Assembly (NCBI GenBank): GCA_013140605.1
Contig: JABFSL010000086.1
Span: forward strand, 1-40,135
Source: Anaerolineales bacterium
GTDB lineage: Bacteria > Chloroflexota > Anaerolineae > Anaerolineales > Villigracilaceae
DNA: 40,135 bases
Reading direction: 5' to 3'
Shown here: positions 8,618-16,004 of the stretch, in pieces
Layout: each line of letters begins with the position of its first letter
Position numbering within the stretch: position 1 is the stretch's first letter
Notes under the pieces: model-generated
The model's input: the letters and a program-made list of their open reading frames with translations, nothing else
Databases searched by the model: none
Told to the model about the DNA's origin: nothing
Position numbers and translations under genes: made by a program

Positions 8618-9778
8618 TACTGGTTTATTAAAATCCAATTTCTCCATCAACTTCTCTTCCCTCTTCACCCAAGTCAAACGTTCGACATCTTTTCGTGCTT
8701 GACTCCCCAACTCATGTCTGCGCGCTTCATCCGCAAGCAAAGACTCAATCGCCAACCGCCACTCCCTAATTACCAATTCCCAATTACCTGCTTCCCCTGC
8801 GGGGCAAAATACTGCATTCCTCTCATTCAACACTTCGCGAATCGATGGCAAATCCGCTGAAACGATGGCACGGCCTGAAGCCATATACTCGAACATCTTC
8901 ATTGGGTTGATGACCTCGGCAATGTCCTGTCCGCTGCTGGCTTCAATCGAACGGCTGTATGGCATGAGCAGCACATCCGATGCAGCCTGATACAACGCGA
9001 TGCGTTCATGCTTCACAAAACCCGTCATCGTCACATTTGTCAGTTTGGCCTCAATCAATTTGCCGCGCCAAAACTCCACCAGCTCAGGCGTGCCGCCCAC
9101 CCACAAAAAATTCACCCGCGGCATTTGTTTCGCAAGTTCAAATAATAAATCCGCGCCTCTGCCCGGATAAATATGACCCGTGAATCCAACCGTCAGCCCT
9201 TCAGGCAGATCTAATTGATGTCTTGCTTCAGACGGATTCGGCAGCCCGGCATATTTTTCCAACTCGACACCGTTCGGCGCGATGAGCAGCGATTCATTCC
9301 TAAACTGGAATTTGGCCGAGCGTTCCAAGGCATTTCTCAACGCTGACGTAGTGACCGTCATCAACCTTTTTCCATTTGCTTTCCAAAATTGACGCAGCCA
9401 CCACGCGCCCATTTTCCCTGATACATCCGCGTGCATTTCGAGCACAACAGGATAGCCTGCCCACAGCCCAATCACTGCGGATTGCGGCAGCCATGTGTAG
9501 ATCAAATCAGCATTGAATTTTTTCGCGGCGCGCTGGGCATGGAAGATAAAGTCAAAGCGTTTGAGTCTCTTGATGGACGGGAGCAGTTCCAGGTCAGGGA
9601 TGAGGCGCAGACCGTAGTGTGAGAGCAGAGTCTCCTTTAAGGCAGGCTCAGACTCTGCGGGCGCGAACATCTTCACGTCGTGATCCAATTGCATCAACGC
9701 CTGAGCCACCTTCATGGCCTGAATCGAATTGGCGGTAAGCGATGGAATTCGTGAGTTAGTAATGACTGCGATTTTCAT
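8612..9778 (-). CDS. GT4-type glycosyltransferase (GT-B fold)
   Basis: 388 residues. The N-terminal Rossmann domain begins KIAVITNSRIPS with a NSIQAMKVAQAL helix, as in many polysaccharide GT4 enzymes. The C-terminal Glycos_transf_1 domain shows VGFTGHIYPGRG, then the donor-binding EX7E-like region around EVINPMKMFEYMASGRAIVSAD. It should add one sugar from a nucleotide donor to a lipid-linked chain in the cytoplasm. Its start lies 23 nt inside the end of the flippase gene, so the two are co-translated. Residues near the C-terminus (GNWELVIREWRLAIE) come from a GGTAATT-type repeat (see 8762-8793). The 3' end overlaps the opposing ATPase gene by 6 nt. Confidence 0.87.
   Translation of the reverse strand: MKIAVITNSRIPSLTANSIQAMKVAQALMQLDHDVKMFAPAESEPALKETLLSHYGLRLIPDLELLPSIKRLKRFDFIFHAQRAAKKFNADLIYTWLPQSAVIGLWAGYPVVLEMHADVSGKMGAWWLRQFWKANGKRLMTVTTSALRNALERSAKFQFRNESLLIAPNGVELEKYAGLPNPSEARHQLDLPEGLTVGFTGHIYPGRGADLLFELAKQMPRVNFLWVGGTPELVEFWRGKLIEAKLTNVTMTGFVKHERIALYQAASDVLLMPYSRSIEASSGQDIAEVINPMKMFEYMASGRAIVSADLPSIREVLNERNAVFCPAGEAGNWELVIREWRLAIESLLADEARRHELGSQARKDVERLTWVKREEKLMEKLDFNKPVS
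8762..8793 (-). repeat. Degenerate GGTAATT-type short repeat inside the glycosyltransferase gene
   Basis: On the minus strand the units AGGTAATTGGGA and TTGGTAATTAGGGA follow one another. They encode GNWELVIRE. A similar run (AGGTAATTAGGAATCAGGGATTAGG) lies in non-coding DNA at 19470-19494. It looks like a simple repeat that has been accommodated in frame near the C-terminus. Confidence 0.5.
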
Positions 9779-11084
9779 TTTGTCGAATCTCTTTCAAGCC
9801 GCGAATGACAATTGCGCCAACCGAAGCAATGTAATAGAACGAAAGCAATCCGCCTGCGGCGATGAGGCCATAGCGCGGAAAGAGCGGGAAGGCCAGCGCG
9901 AGTTTAATCAAGCCGACGATCAGTGTGACATAAATTGGAAATTGAGGCAGACCAAGTGAAAGCAGGAGGGGACGATTCCAATAGAGAATGTAGTTAAATG
10001 TAAAACCCACAAGAAGCACAAGAAGAACAGGGTAGGCGGCCACATATTGCCCGCCATAAATGGACAACAGCCATTTTCCAAAAATAACAAAGCCCGCCGC
10101 CAATGCAAGGTTGTAAACCGCGGAAAATGTTGTGATCTTTTTTAGAAAATCCTTTAGGCGCGGCCAGGCTTTTTGCGTCACAAGTTTATTGATCTCAGGA
10201 TAAGTGGTGAGAATGAACGGATTCGAGGCGACAGAAAACAAACTGATAATGCCATACGCAACTTTGTATAACCCCGCCTCTGTACTGGTGAAGAAATATC
10301 CCACCCACAAGATATCGCTTTCACGAAACACGAGAATGGCAGTGGCGCTTAAATTAGTGCTGATCGCAAAATGAGTGAGTTCCTTGATCTTTGGAATCGA
10401 GTTGATCTTTGCCTTCCACCAATTGTCGCCAAGTTTTTTATTAAGTTGAAATAGCGCGGTGAAGAAGGTACCAAGCCCTAAAACAATTTTCCCTGTGAGA
10501 TAGGCATATAAAATAAACTGCAAACTTCCATTTGTGAAGTAGGCAAAGGTGATCATCCCTGCCGTGATAATGCTTTGCACAAGATTGATGACGCCCTGAT
10601 ATTTTATTTTCCCCAACATCTGCAAAACGCCCGTGGATGTTTCAGTGTTGAAATTTGCCAGCAAGCCGAGGCTGTAAATGATAAAGAGAATTGCCGTGTT
10701 GGGAATTTTGGCAAGATGTTGGGAAGCAAGCGCCGCAGTAATCGTCACGACTAAAAATGCCAGCAGGGAAACTGCCGCTTCGCTCAATGCGGCGGCCTTG
10801 ACCAATGCCGCCGTTTTTTCCTTTTCTCCCCTTTCAAGATATTCGCCGCCATAGCGCACCACCAACTCACTCATGCGAAAGGATAATAATCCGTTCACTG
10901 TGGAGGCGTAACTCATAATGATGGCAACCAGGCCAAATTCCAGAGGTTCAAGCAAGCGTGCGGCAAGGACGCTCTGCACCACACTTAATCCCAGGCTGAT
11001 GGTGTTCGTACTAAGTAATGCTCCGCTGGAACGGAGCACTTTGGAAAGCAGAGGATCGTCTTTGAGTTTTGAAAGAAGGGACAT
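9756..11084 (-). CDS. Oligosaccharide flippase, Wzx/MOP superfamily
   Basis: 442 residues with about 12 hydrophobic segments and the N-terminal pattern of MOP exporters: SSGALLSTNTISLGLSVVQ then AARLLEPLEFGLVAII. Such proteins move undecaprenyl-linked repeat units across the inner membrane. Position between the GT4 gene (downstream, overlapping by 23 nt) and nucleotide-sugar genes fits this role. No ribosome binding site precedes the ATG; instead a TATAAT ends 7 nt before it, which implies a leaderless transcript. A 15-bp stem hairpin (11112-11162) separates it from the upstream epimerase gene. The polymer exported is unknown. Confidence 0.85.
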   Translation of the reverse strand: MSLLSKLKDDPLLSKVLRSSGALLSTNTISLGLSVVQSVLAARLLEPLEFGLVAIIMSYASTVNGLLSFRMSELVVRYGGEYLERGEKEKTAALVKAAALSEAAVSLLAFLVVTITAALASQHLAKIPNTAILFIIYSLGLLANFNTETSTGVLQMLGKIKYQGVINLVQSIITAGMITFAYFTNGSLQFILYAYLTGKIVLGLGTFFTALFQLNKKLGDNWWKAKINSIPKIKELTHFAISTNLSATAILVFRESDILWVGYFFTSTEAGLYKVAYGIISLFSVASNPFILTTYPEINKLVTQKAWPRLKDFLKKITTFSAVYNLALAAGFVIFGKWLLSIYGGQYVAAYPVLLVLLVGFTFNYILYWNRPLLLSLGLPQFPIYVTLIVGLIKLALAFPLFPRYGLIAAGGLLSFYYIASVGAIVIRGLKEIRQNENRSHY

Positions 11085-11091
11085 GGGTGGA

Positions 11092-11097
11092 ATTATA
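11092..11097 (-). promoter_or_regulatory. -10 box 7 nt before the flippase start (leaderless promoter)
   Basis: TATAAT on the minus strand, then TCCACCC, then ATG. With transcription usually starting about 7 nt past the -10, the mRNA would begin at or next to the start codon. No Shine-Dalgarno sequence fits between. No clear -35 is seen. Confidence 0.6.
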
Positions 11098-11111
11098 AAC
11101 GCTCTATAAAA

Positions 11112-11162
11112 AGACCTCGGAGTTCTTTCCCCTACGGGGACTATGTGAGAACTCCGAGGTCT
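11112..11162 (+). repeat. Perfect 15-bp inverted repeat with a nested hairpin
   Basis: AGACCTCGGAGTTCT and its exact complement enclose a 21-nt loop that itself holds TCCCC-TAC-GGGGA. The inner CCCCTACGGGGACT motif also occurs, inverted, in the repeat at 5628-5697. It lies between the epimerase stop and the flippase promoter. No U tract follows on the minus strand, so a dispersed repeat is likelier than a simple terminator. Confidence 0.7.
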
Positions 11163-11168
11163 GCATCG

Positions 11169-12140
11169 CTACGGCATCAAAATATCTTTTGCCCAATCGC
11201 GTTCGGCGTAATACCACTTGATCAGATTCCCAATGCCTTCACGCAGATTAACTTGCGGGTCCCAGCCGAGCATTTCGCGGGCCTTGGTCACATTGGCTTG
11301 ATTCATGAACATGTCCGCAAGATTGGGGGGGCCATATTGCACATTGGCTTTCTTGCCAGTTAAATCCTCGACCAAGTCAACGAGGCCATTGATGGAAATC
11401 ACTTCATGGCCGCCGAGGTTGATTACTTCATATCCCAACGGTTTCAAAGCGGCAATCGTTCCGCCGGCAATATCGTCCACGTAGGTAAATCCGCGTGATT
11501 GCTTTCCGTCGCCGTTAATGCGGATGGGTTCGCCCTCAATGATCCATTTCACAAAACGAAAGATGGCAAGGTCAGGTCTGCCTGCGGGGCCATAGACCGT
11601 GAAGTAGCGGACAATGGTCACATCAATATCATAAAGATGATGATAGGAATGCGCCAGCGCCTCCGCGCCTTTTTTACTGGCAGCATACGGCTGCATCGGT
11701 TCGCTGCTCGAAGCCGTTTCAGGCGTCGGGTATTCTGGATTCTCGCCATAGATGCTGGAGGTGGACGCGAGAATAAACTTCTTGCATCCAAACTGACGGC
11801 ACACTTCAAGCATGTTCAACGTCCCGGTGACATTTGATTCCAAAAACACCCAGGGATTTTCCACGCTGTAGCGCACACCCGCACGCGCCGCGAGATTAAT
11901 TACCCCATCAAGCTTTTCGTTCTTGAAAAGATCAATGGCCGACTTTTCGGAAATATCATGTTTATGAAAAGTAAAACCCTCCATGGCCTGGAGTTTTTTT
12001 AAGCGATAATCCTTCATGCGCGGGTCGTACGCATCGTTCATGTTGTCAATACCGACAACGGTATGACCCTGCTCGATCAGCATTTGTGAAGTCCGCGCGC
12101 CGATAAATCCTGCCGCGCCTGTTACCAAATAATGTGACAT
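11169..12140 (-). CDS. NAD-dependent epimerase, UDP-glucuronate 4-epimerase-like
   Basis: 323-residue extended SDR. NAD site GAAGFIG at residues 8-14; catalytic Ser/Thr in STSSIYG and YxxxK in PYAASKKGAE; RYFTVYGPAGRPD is typical of UDP-glucuronate/UDP-galacturonate epimerases. These interconvert UDP-glucuronate and UDP-galacturonate in the cytoplasm. The upstream gene encodes a nucleotide-sugar dehydrogenase that would supply a UDP-uronic acid, so the two form a plausible short pathway. GGAGATGG lies just before the ATG. UDP-glucose 4-epimerase or UDP-GlcNAcA epimerase remain alternatives. Confidence 0.82.
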   Translation of the reverse strand: MSHYLVTGAAGFIGARTSQMLIEQGHTVVGIDNMNDAYDPRMKDYRLKKLQAMEGFTFHKHDISEKSAIDLFKNEKLDGVINLAARAGVRYSVENPWVFLESNVTGTLNMLEVCRQFGCKKFILASTSSIYGENPEYPTPETASSSEPMQPYAASKKGAEALAHSYHHLYDIDVTIVRYFTVYGPAGRPDLAIFRFVKWIIEGEPIRINGDGKQSRGFTYVDDIAGGTIAALKPLGYEVINLGGHEVISINGLVDLVEDLTGKKANVQYGPPNLADMFMNQANVTKAREMLGWDPQVNLREGIGNLIKWYYAERDWAKDILMP

Positions 12141-12174
12141 GCCATCTCCAAATAAAAAGTATCAAGGTGTCGAT

Positions 12175-12222
12175 GTGTCAAAAGTGTCAGCGACACCATC
12201 GACACTCTGACACTTTCGACAC
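12175..12222 (+). repeat. Intergenic 16-bp inverted repeat built of GTGTCGA/GTGTCA units
   Basis: GTGTCAAAAGTGTCAG pairs with CTGACACTTTCGACAC (one mismatch) around a 16-nt loop. Further ATCGACAC/GTGTCGAT pairs occur outside and inside the stem. It fills the gap between the dehydrogenase and epimerase genes and could be a transcript-processing or attenuating hairpin, or a dispersed repeat. Confidence 0.65.
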
Positions 12223-12225
12223 TTA

Positions 12226-13548
12226 TTACAGCCTTTCAACCTTTTCGTGATATTTCCCCAGTTTGCCCGTTGCGTTGCGGGAATCAAATACAAATTTTGC
12301 CGATTCAATGATCGCCTTGTAATCATAATTCTTGTGATTGGTGATGATCACCACCGCGTCCGCTTCCTTCACAGACTTCATCAAATCCTTGACGCTGTCC
12401 ATTTGCCAGCCGTCATACTCGTGATGAATATGCGGAATATATGGGTCATGATATTCCACCTGCGCGCCTTTGTTTTTCAGCAGACCGATCACATCCATGG
12501 CCGGGGATTCGCGCACATCATCAATGTCGGGTTTGTAAGCCGCGCCCAGCACAAGCACTTTCGAGCCTTTCAACAACATGTTGCGATCGTTCATCGCTTC
12601 AAGGATGCGACTCACTACATAACGCGGCATATTGGTATTGATCTCGGAAGCCAGCTCAATAAAGCGCGCGTTGTAATTAAACGATTTCATCTTCCACGAA
12701 AGATATAACGGATCAATTGGGATACAGTGCCCGCCGAGACCGGGGCCGGGCGTAAACTTCATAAACCCAAACGGTTTGGAGGCGGCCGCATCGATCACTT
12801 CCCACACATCCACGCCAAGGCGCTGACACATGATCGCGAGTTCATTGACCAGACCAATATTGATCATGCGAAATGTATTCTCAAGCAATTTGGACATCTC
12901 AGCCGCTTCAGCAGTTGAAACGCGATGCACGGTCTTGATCGCGCCTTCATACCAGGCGCTGGCAACTTCACCGCAGGCTTCGGTAATTCCGCCCACCACT
13001 TTGGGTGTGTTGATGGTGGTGTAATCTTCACGGCCCGGGTCAACACGTTCAGGAGAGAAGGCCAGGAACCAATCCTCGCCAACTTTCAGATCATGCTCCA
13101 ATCCAAGTTTGGGGAGCAGCACCTCGCGTGTCGTACCGGGATAGGTGGTTGATTCCAGAACGACAACCATTCCCTTGTGCATATATTTCCCCAATTCTTC
13201 GGTGGCGGAAATAATGAACGACATATCCGGGTCGCCGGTCTGACGCAGCGGAGTTGGCACGCAAATACTGACAGCGTCCATCTCTTTCAGAATCGCAAAA
13301 TCAGTTGTCGCGGTGAAATGACCGCTCTTTACCAATTTCGCAACGGCCTCTGATTTCACATCGGGAATATAGGATTCACCTTTCTTCAGCGAATCCACTT
13401 TGCGTAAATCGGGATCCACCCCGGTGACGTGAAAACCCGCTTCGCCAAAAACAACAGCGAGCGGCAAGCCCACATAACCAAGCCCAAGAATGGCAATTGT
13501 GGCGTTCTTATCTTTCAGTTTTTTTATGAGATCTTCTTTGATGGACAT
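12226..13548 (-). CDS. Nucleotide-sugar 6-dehydrogenase (UDP-Glc/UDP-GlcNAc/GDP-Man DH family)
   Basis: 440 residues with the three domains of the family. NAD site ILGLGYVGLPLAV (about 21-33); central helical domain; catalytic cysteine in GLGGHCIPIDP (about residue 263). The enzyme oxidises the C6 of a nucleotide-sugar twice, giving a uronic acid. The GLGGHCIPIDP form and overall length are closer to WbpA/TviB-type UDP-N-acetylhexosamine dehydrogenases than to UDP-glucose enzymes, but substrate choice is uncertain. I start at the ATG at 13548, which has AAGGAAG 3 nt upstream; a longer frame to 13578 adds ten residues. It is followed by the epimerase gene. Confidence 0.85.
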   Translation of the reverse strand: MSIKEDLIKKLKDKNATIAILGLGYVGLPLAVVFGEAGFHVTGVDPDLRKVDSLKKGESYIPDVKSEAVAKLVKSGHFTATTDFAILKEMDAVSICVPTPLRQTGDPDMSFIISATEELGKYMHKGMVVVLESTTYPGTTREVLLPKLGLEHDLKVGEDWFLAFSPERVDPGREDYTTINTPKVVGGITEACGEVASAWYEGAIKTVHRVSTAEAAEMSKLLENTFRMINIGLVNELAIMCQRLGVDVWEVIDAAASKPFGFMKFTPGPGLGGHCIPIDPLYLSWKMKSFNYNARFIELASEINTNMPRYVVSRILEAMNDRNMLLKGSKVLVLGAAYKPDIDDVRESPAMDVIGLLKNKGAQVEYHDPYIPHIHHEYDGWQMDSVKDLMKSVKEADAVVIITNHKNYDYKAIIESAKFVFDSRNATGKLGKYHEKVERL

Positions 13549-13583
13549 TTTCTTCCTTTCGCCAGATCGGGCTGGCATTTTAT

Positions 13584-14225
13584 TTAAAATAAACTTAATT
13601 GCTTAGGTTTATCTTGATTTTCTTCTACAATCTTTTCCTTAATGATTACAGGTTTTCCCAAAGCCGCACGCGCCTCATTAAGCTGATCTGGCAGCCGGGC
13701 AAAATCAGCCAGAATGGACGGCTTGAGCGCGGCCTGATGCAATGCCGCCGCAGGGTGGAACATGGGGATCACGAATCGATCATCAACTTTTCGCATTTGC
13801 CCGTGAACAGCGGTGATCTTCGCGCCGGGAATAAACTTGTTCATCGAGATGCGCCCAAGCGTCACAATAATACTCGGATTAATAATTTTGATCTGCGCCT
13901 CAAGGTGGGCATCGCAGGCCGTTATCTCATCCGGCAAAGGATCACGATTGCCGGGCGGACGGCACTTGACGATGTTACAAATAAAAACTTCTGAGCGGGT
14001 TACATTAGCCTGTGCCAGTAATTGATCGAGGAATTTTCCTGATGCCCCCACAAACGGATGTCCCTGTTCGTTCTCGTGAAAGCCCGGGCCTTCGCCAATG
14101 AACATAATCTCGGCATTTGCAGGGCCATCGCCCGGCACCGACATCTTACGGGTTTCATGCAGAACGCAGTGTGTGCAGGCGGAAATTTCCTGCGCAAGTT
14201 GATTCAAGGTTTCTTCTGCAGTCAT
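13584..14225 (-). CDS. Uracil-DNA glycosylase family 4 with C-terminal clamp-binding-like motif
   Basis: 213 residues. Family 4 features: the cysteine pair in CTHCVLHE (Cys17, Cys20) and two later cysteines (VFICNIVKCRPPGNRDP) that bind a 4Fe-4S cluster; the active-site motif GEGPG (48-52) with GHPFVGASGK; and the second motif MFHPAAAL. It removes uracil from DNA in base-excision repair. The last six residues are KQLSLF, preceded by a charged linker. QLSLF fits the bacterial beta-sliding-clamp binding consensus, so the enzyme probably docks on the replisome clamp (inferred). The start directly follows the rimI stop (TAGATG) with GGAG inside rimI. Confidence 0.92.
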   Translation of the reverse strand: MTAEETLNQLAQEISACTHCVLHETRKMSVPGDGPANAEIMFIGEGPGFHENEQGHPFVGASGKFLDQLLAQANVTRSEVFICNIVKCRPPGNRDPLPDEITACDAHLEAQIKIINPSIIVTLGRISMNKFIPGAKITAVHGQMRKVDDRFVIPMFHPAAALHQAALKPSILADFARLPDQLNEARAALGKPVIIKEKIVEENQDKPKQLSLF

Positions 14226-14708
14226 CTATTCTCCGGGTAAACTTTCGAGTGTCATCAGGATCGCATCCTCACCATTATCCTTGTAATAACCTGAGCGGCG
14301 ACCACTTTCTGTATAACCAAACTGGCGGTACATTTCAATTGCGACAAGGTTGCTCTCGCGCACTTCCAAAAACGAAGTCAGCGCGCCTTCTTCCTTTGCA
14401 CAGCGCAGAGTATGTAAAAGTAAATTCTTCCCAACACCCTGTTTGCGAAAATCAGGATGCGTCGCAATGGTCGCGATGTGGATCTCGTCCACGATTAGCC
14501 ACGCAACCATGATGGCAAGTACGCGGCCATCCAATTCCGCCACCCAACAGCGCGAAACAGGGTTGTCGGTCAATTCAAGTTGAAATGAACGCGCGGGCCA
14601 CGGCAAACTAAAAGACGCCTGATCAATGGCAATCACCTGCTCCAGATCGTCCTGCGTCATTTTACGAATTTTTATCAGACCAGAATTACGCGGTGAATAA
14701 TCATCCAT
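14226..14708 (-). CDS. rimI: Ribosomal protein S18-alanine N-acetyltransferase
   Basis: 160-residue GNAT. The acetyl-CoA loop is visible as RKQGVGKNLL (about 87-96), followed by the RimI-typical LEVRESNLVAIEMYRQFGY. The function in the family is acetylation of the N-terminal alanine of ribosomal protein S18. Its place directly after tsaE and tsaB is the classic bacterial arrangement and strengthens the assignment over generic GNATs. It precedes udg with no gap. An N-terminal extension of about a dozen residues is longer than in E. coli. Confidence 0.9.
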   Translation of the reverse strand: MDDYSPRNSGLIKIRKMTQDDLEQVIAIDQASFSLPWPARSFQLELTDNPVSRCWVAELDGRVLAIMVAWLIVDEIHIATIATHPDFRKQGVGKNLLLHTLRCAKEEGALTSFLEVRESNLVAIEMYRQFGYTESGRRSGYYKDNGEDAILMTLESLPGE

Positions 14709-14748
14709 ATTTATAAAATCTTTTCAATTGAGCGAAAGGCACAATCGT

Positions 14749-15423
14749 CTATTGTATTGGCGTTCCCGCAACATGCAAATAAACAGGCGCAAGCGACGCA
14801 ACATCGTCCACCTGATTTTCCTGCCAGCGCGCCCAGGCCAGTTCCGCGAGGATGGATGGACGGCGCACACATTTCACCGGCGAAGCCAGCAGAATATTGA
14901 CACGTTTCCGCGCCAAACGTCCGCGTTCCTCGGTTGTAAATTCGCCAGCCACATAAGTTGGATTCTCGATCTCGTCTGCCAGCTCGTCGACAGTTGCGCC
15001 TCGGACCCCGCCCTCGGCCTGCCACTCGTTCTTTGTGTTTTTATACCAGCCCAAAGCGATTCGCGCCCGCCCGGCACGCACCACCGCCACAAGCCGCGAA
15101 GCGTGTTTCCCTACAGGCTGGGCTGCGGCGATAATATCCAAAGTTGGAATGCCAACAACCGGTATATGGCGCGCAAGCGCGATCCCTTTTACCAGAGACA
15201 ACCCAACACGTAAACTTGTAAATGAACCCGGGCCGATTGCCACACCCAAAGCGCCGACCATGTCCATAGTCACGCCAGACCGTTTCAAAAGTCCAGAAAG
15301 AGCCGGGGCTAATTCAGTGGTGTGGTGCTGTAGCGTTGTCCACGTCATTTCGCCGAGGACTTGAGTCCCGTCATATAAAGCCAGGCCTACTTGCGCGGTT
15401 GAGGTATCCACTGCGAGTAACAT
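14749..15423 (-). CDS. tsaB: tRNA threonylcarbamoyladenosine synthesis protein TsaB
   Basis: 224 residues, the usual TsaB length. The ASKHA-type N-terminus LLAVDTSTAQVGLALYD and the family signature IGPGSFTSLRVGLSLVKGIA are both present. TsaB pairs with TsaD as a non-catalytic partner in the t6A37 modification complex, with TsaE. The ATG overlaps the tsaE stop as TAATG, so the two are translationally coupled. tsaD and tsaC are not in this window. Confidence 0.93.
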   Translation of the reverse strand: MLLAVDTSTAQVGLALYDGTQVLGEMTWTTLQHHTTELAPALSGLLKRSGVTMDMVGALGVAIGPGSFTSLRVGLSLVKGIALARHIPVVGIPTLDIIAAAQPVGKHASRLVAVVRAGRARIALGWYKNTKNEWQAEGGVRGATVDELADEIENPTYVAGEFTTEERGRLARKRVNILLASPVKCVRRPSILAELAWARWQENQVDDVASLAPVYLHVAGTPIQ

Positions 15424-15920
15424 TACGCGCCTCCAAACATGGACTGGCGAATGCCATCCAATAGATCATCATAGCGTTTGCCATGCGCCTTGAAACTCAT
15501 CTGACGTTGTTCTTCGCTTATGTGCTCAAGGTTGATCCATAAACGATAATTGGGGATGAGGCCATTTAATTTCTCAGGCCATTCGATGATAACCACACCT
15601 TCTGAAAGCATGGCATCAAGATCAAGCTCTTCCGCTTCCGGCGTGGATTCAAGCCGATACGCGTCGAGGTGAAATATTTGTCCGCCAGTTGCGCGGCGAT
15701 ATTCATTGACGATGATAAAAGTTGGGCTTGATACTGAATCTATTGAACCCCAGCCTTGCGCAAGTCCCTGCACGAAAGTTGTTTTTCCCGCGCCGAGATT
15801 TCCCTGCAAACAAATCACATCACCAGTTTTGAGTTCGCCGCCGAGGCGCATTCCAATGCGGCGTGTTTGCTCAGGGCTTCGGCTAAAAAATTCAATGGTG
15901 TGAGAATCGAGGATGGGCAT
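15423..15920 (-). CDS. tsaE: tRNA threonylcarbamoyladenosine synthesis ATPase TsaE
   Basis: 165 residues from the ATG at 15920. P-loop GNLGAGKTTF (about 40-49), SPTFIIVNEY and the HLDAYRLE and IIEWPEKL segments are diagnostic of TsaE, which hydrolyses ATP to reset the TsaB-TsaD complex. A longer frame reaches 15950 but would start upstream of the -10 box TATAAT at 15930-15935; the ATG at 15920 lies 9 nt past that box and matches the family N-terminus. There is no Shine-Dalgarno sequence, so translation from a (nearly) leaderless mRNA is likely. It heads the operon tsaE-tsaB-rimI-udg. Confidence 0.92.
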   Translation of the reverse strand: MPILDSHTIEFFSRSPEQTRRIGMRLGGELKTGDVICLQGNLGAGKTTFVQGLAQGWGSIDSVSSPTFIIVNEYRRATGGQIFHLDAYRLESTPEAEELDLDAMLSEGVVIIEWPEKLNGLIPNYRLWINLEHISEEQRQMSFKAHGKRYDDLLDGIRQSMFGGA

Positions 15921-15929
15921 CGCGGGAGA

Positions 15930-15935
15930 ATTATA
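15930..15935 (-). promoter_or_regulatory. -10 box 9 nt before the tsaE start
   Basis: TATAAT followed by TCTCCCGCG and ATG on the minus strand. A transcript from here would have a leader of only a few bases. It decides for the start at 15920. Confidence 0.6.
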
Positions 15936-15961
15936 CCCTTGATAAATCAATGGGAAGGACA

Positions 15962-15997
15962 GACGATAGACCGTGGACGATAGACGGTCTATCGTCC
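15962..15997 (+). repeat. Overlapping inverted repeats with two alternative pairings
   Basis: GACGATAGACCGT (15962-15974) is exactly complementary to 15984-15996. GGACGATAGAC (15975-15985) is exactly complementary to 15987-15997. The two hairpins share the same right arm and exclude each other. It lies between the GT4 gene and the tsaE promoter. No U tract is seen; its role is unknown. Confidence 0.7.
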
Positions 15998-16004
15998 ATA
16001 TGCA

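Noticed and set aside
12247-12708. Open frame of 153 codons on the plus strand
   Set aside because: It is the antisense shadow of the nucleotide-sugar dehydrogenase, whose motifs are unmistakable on the other strand.
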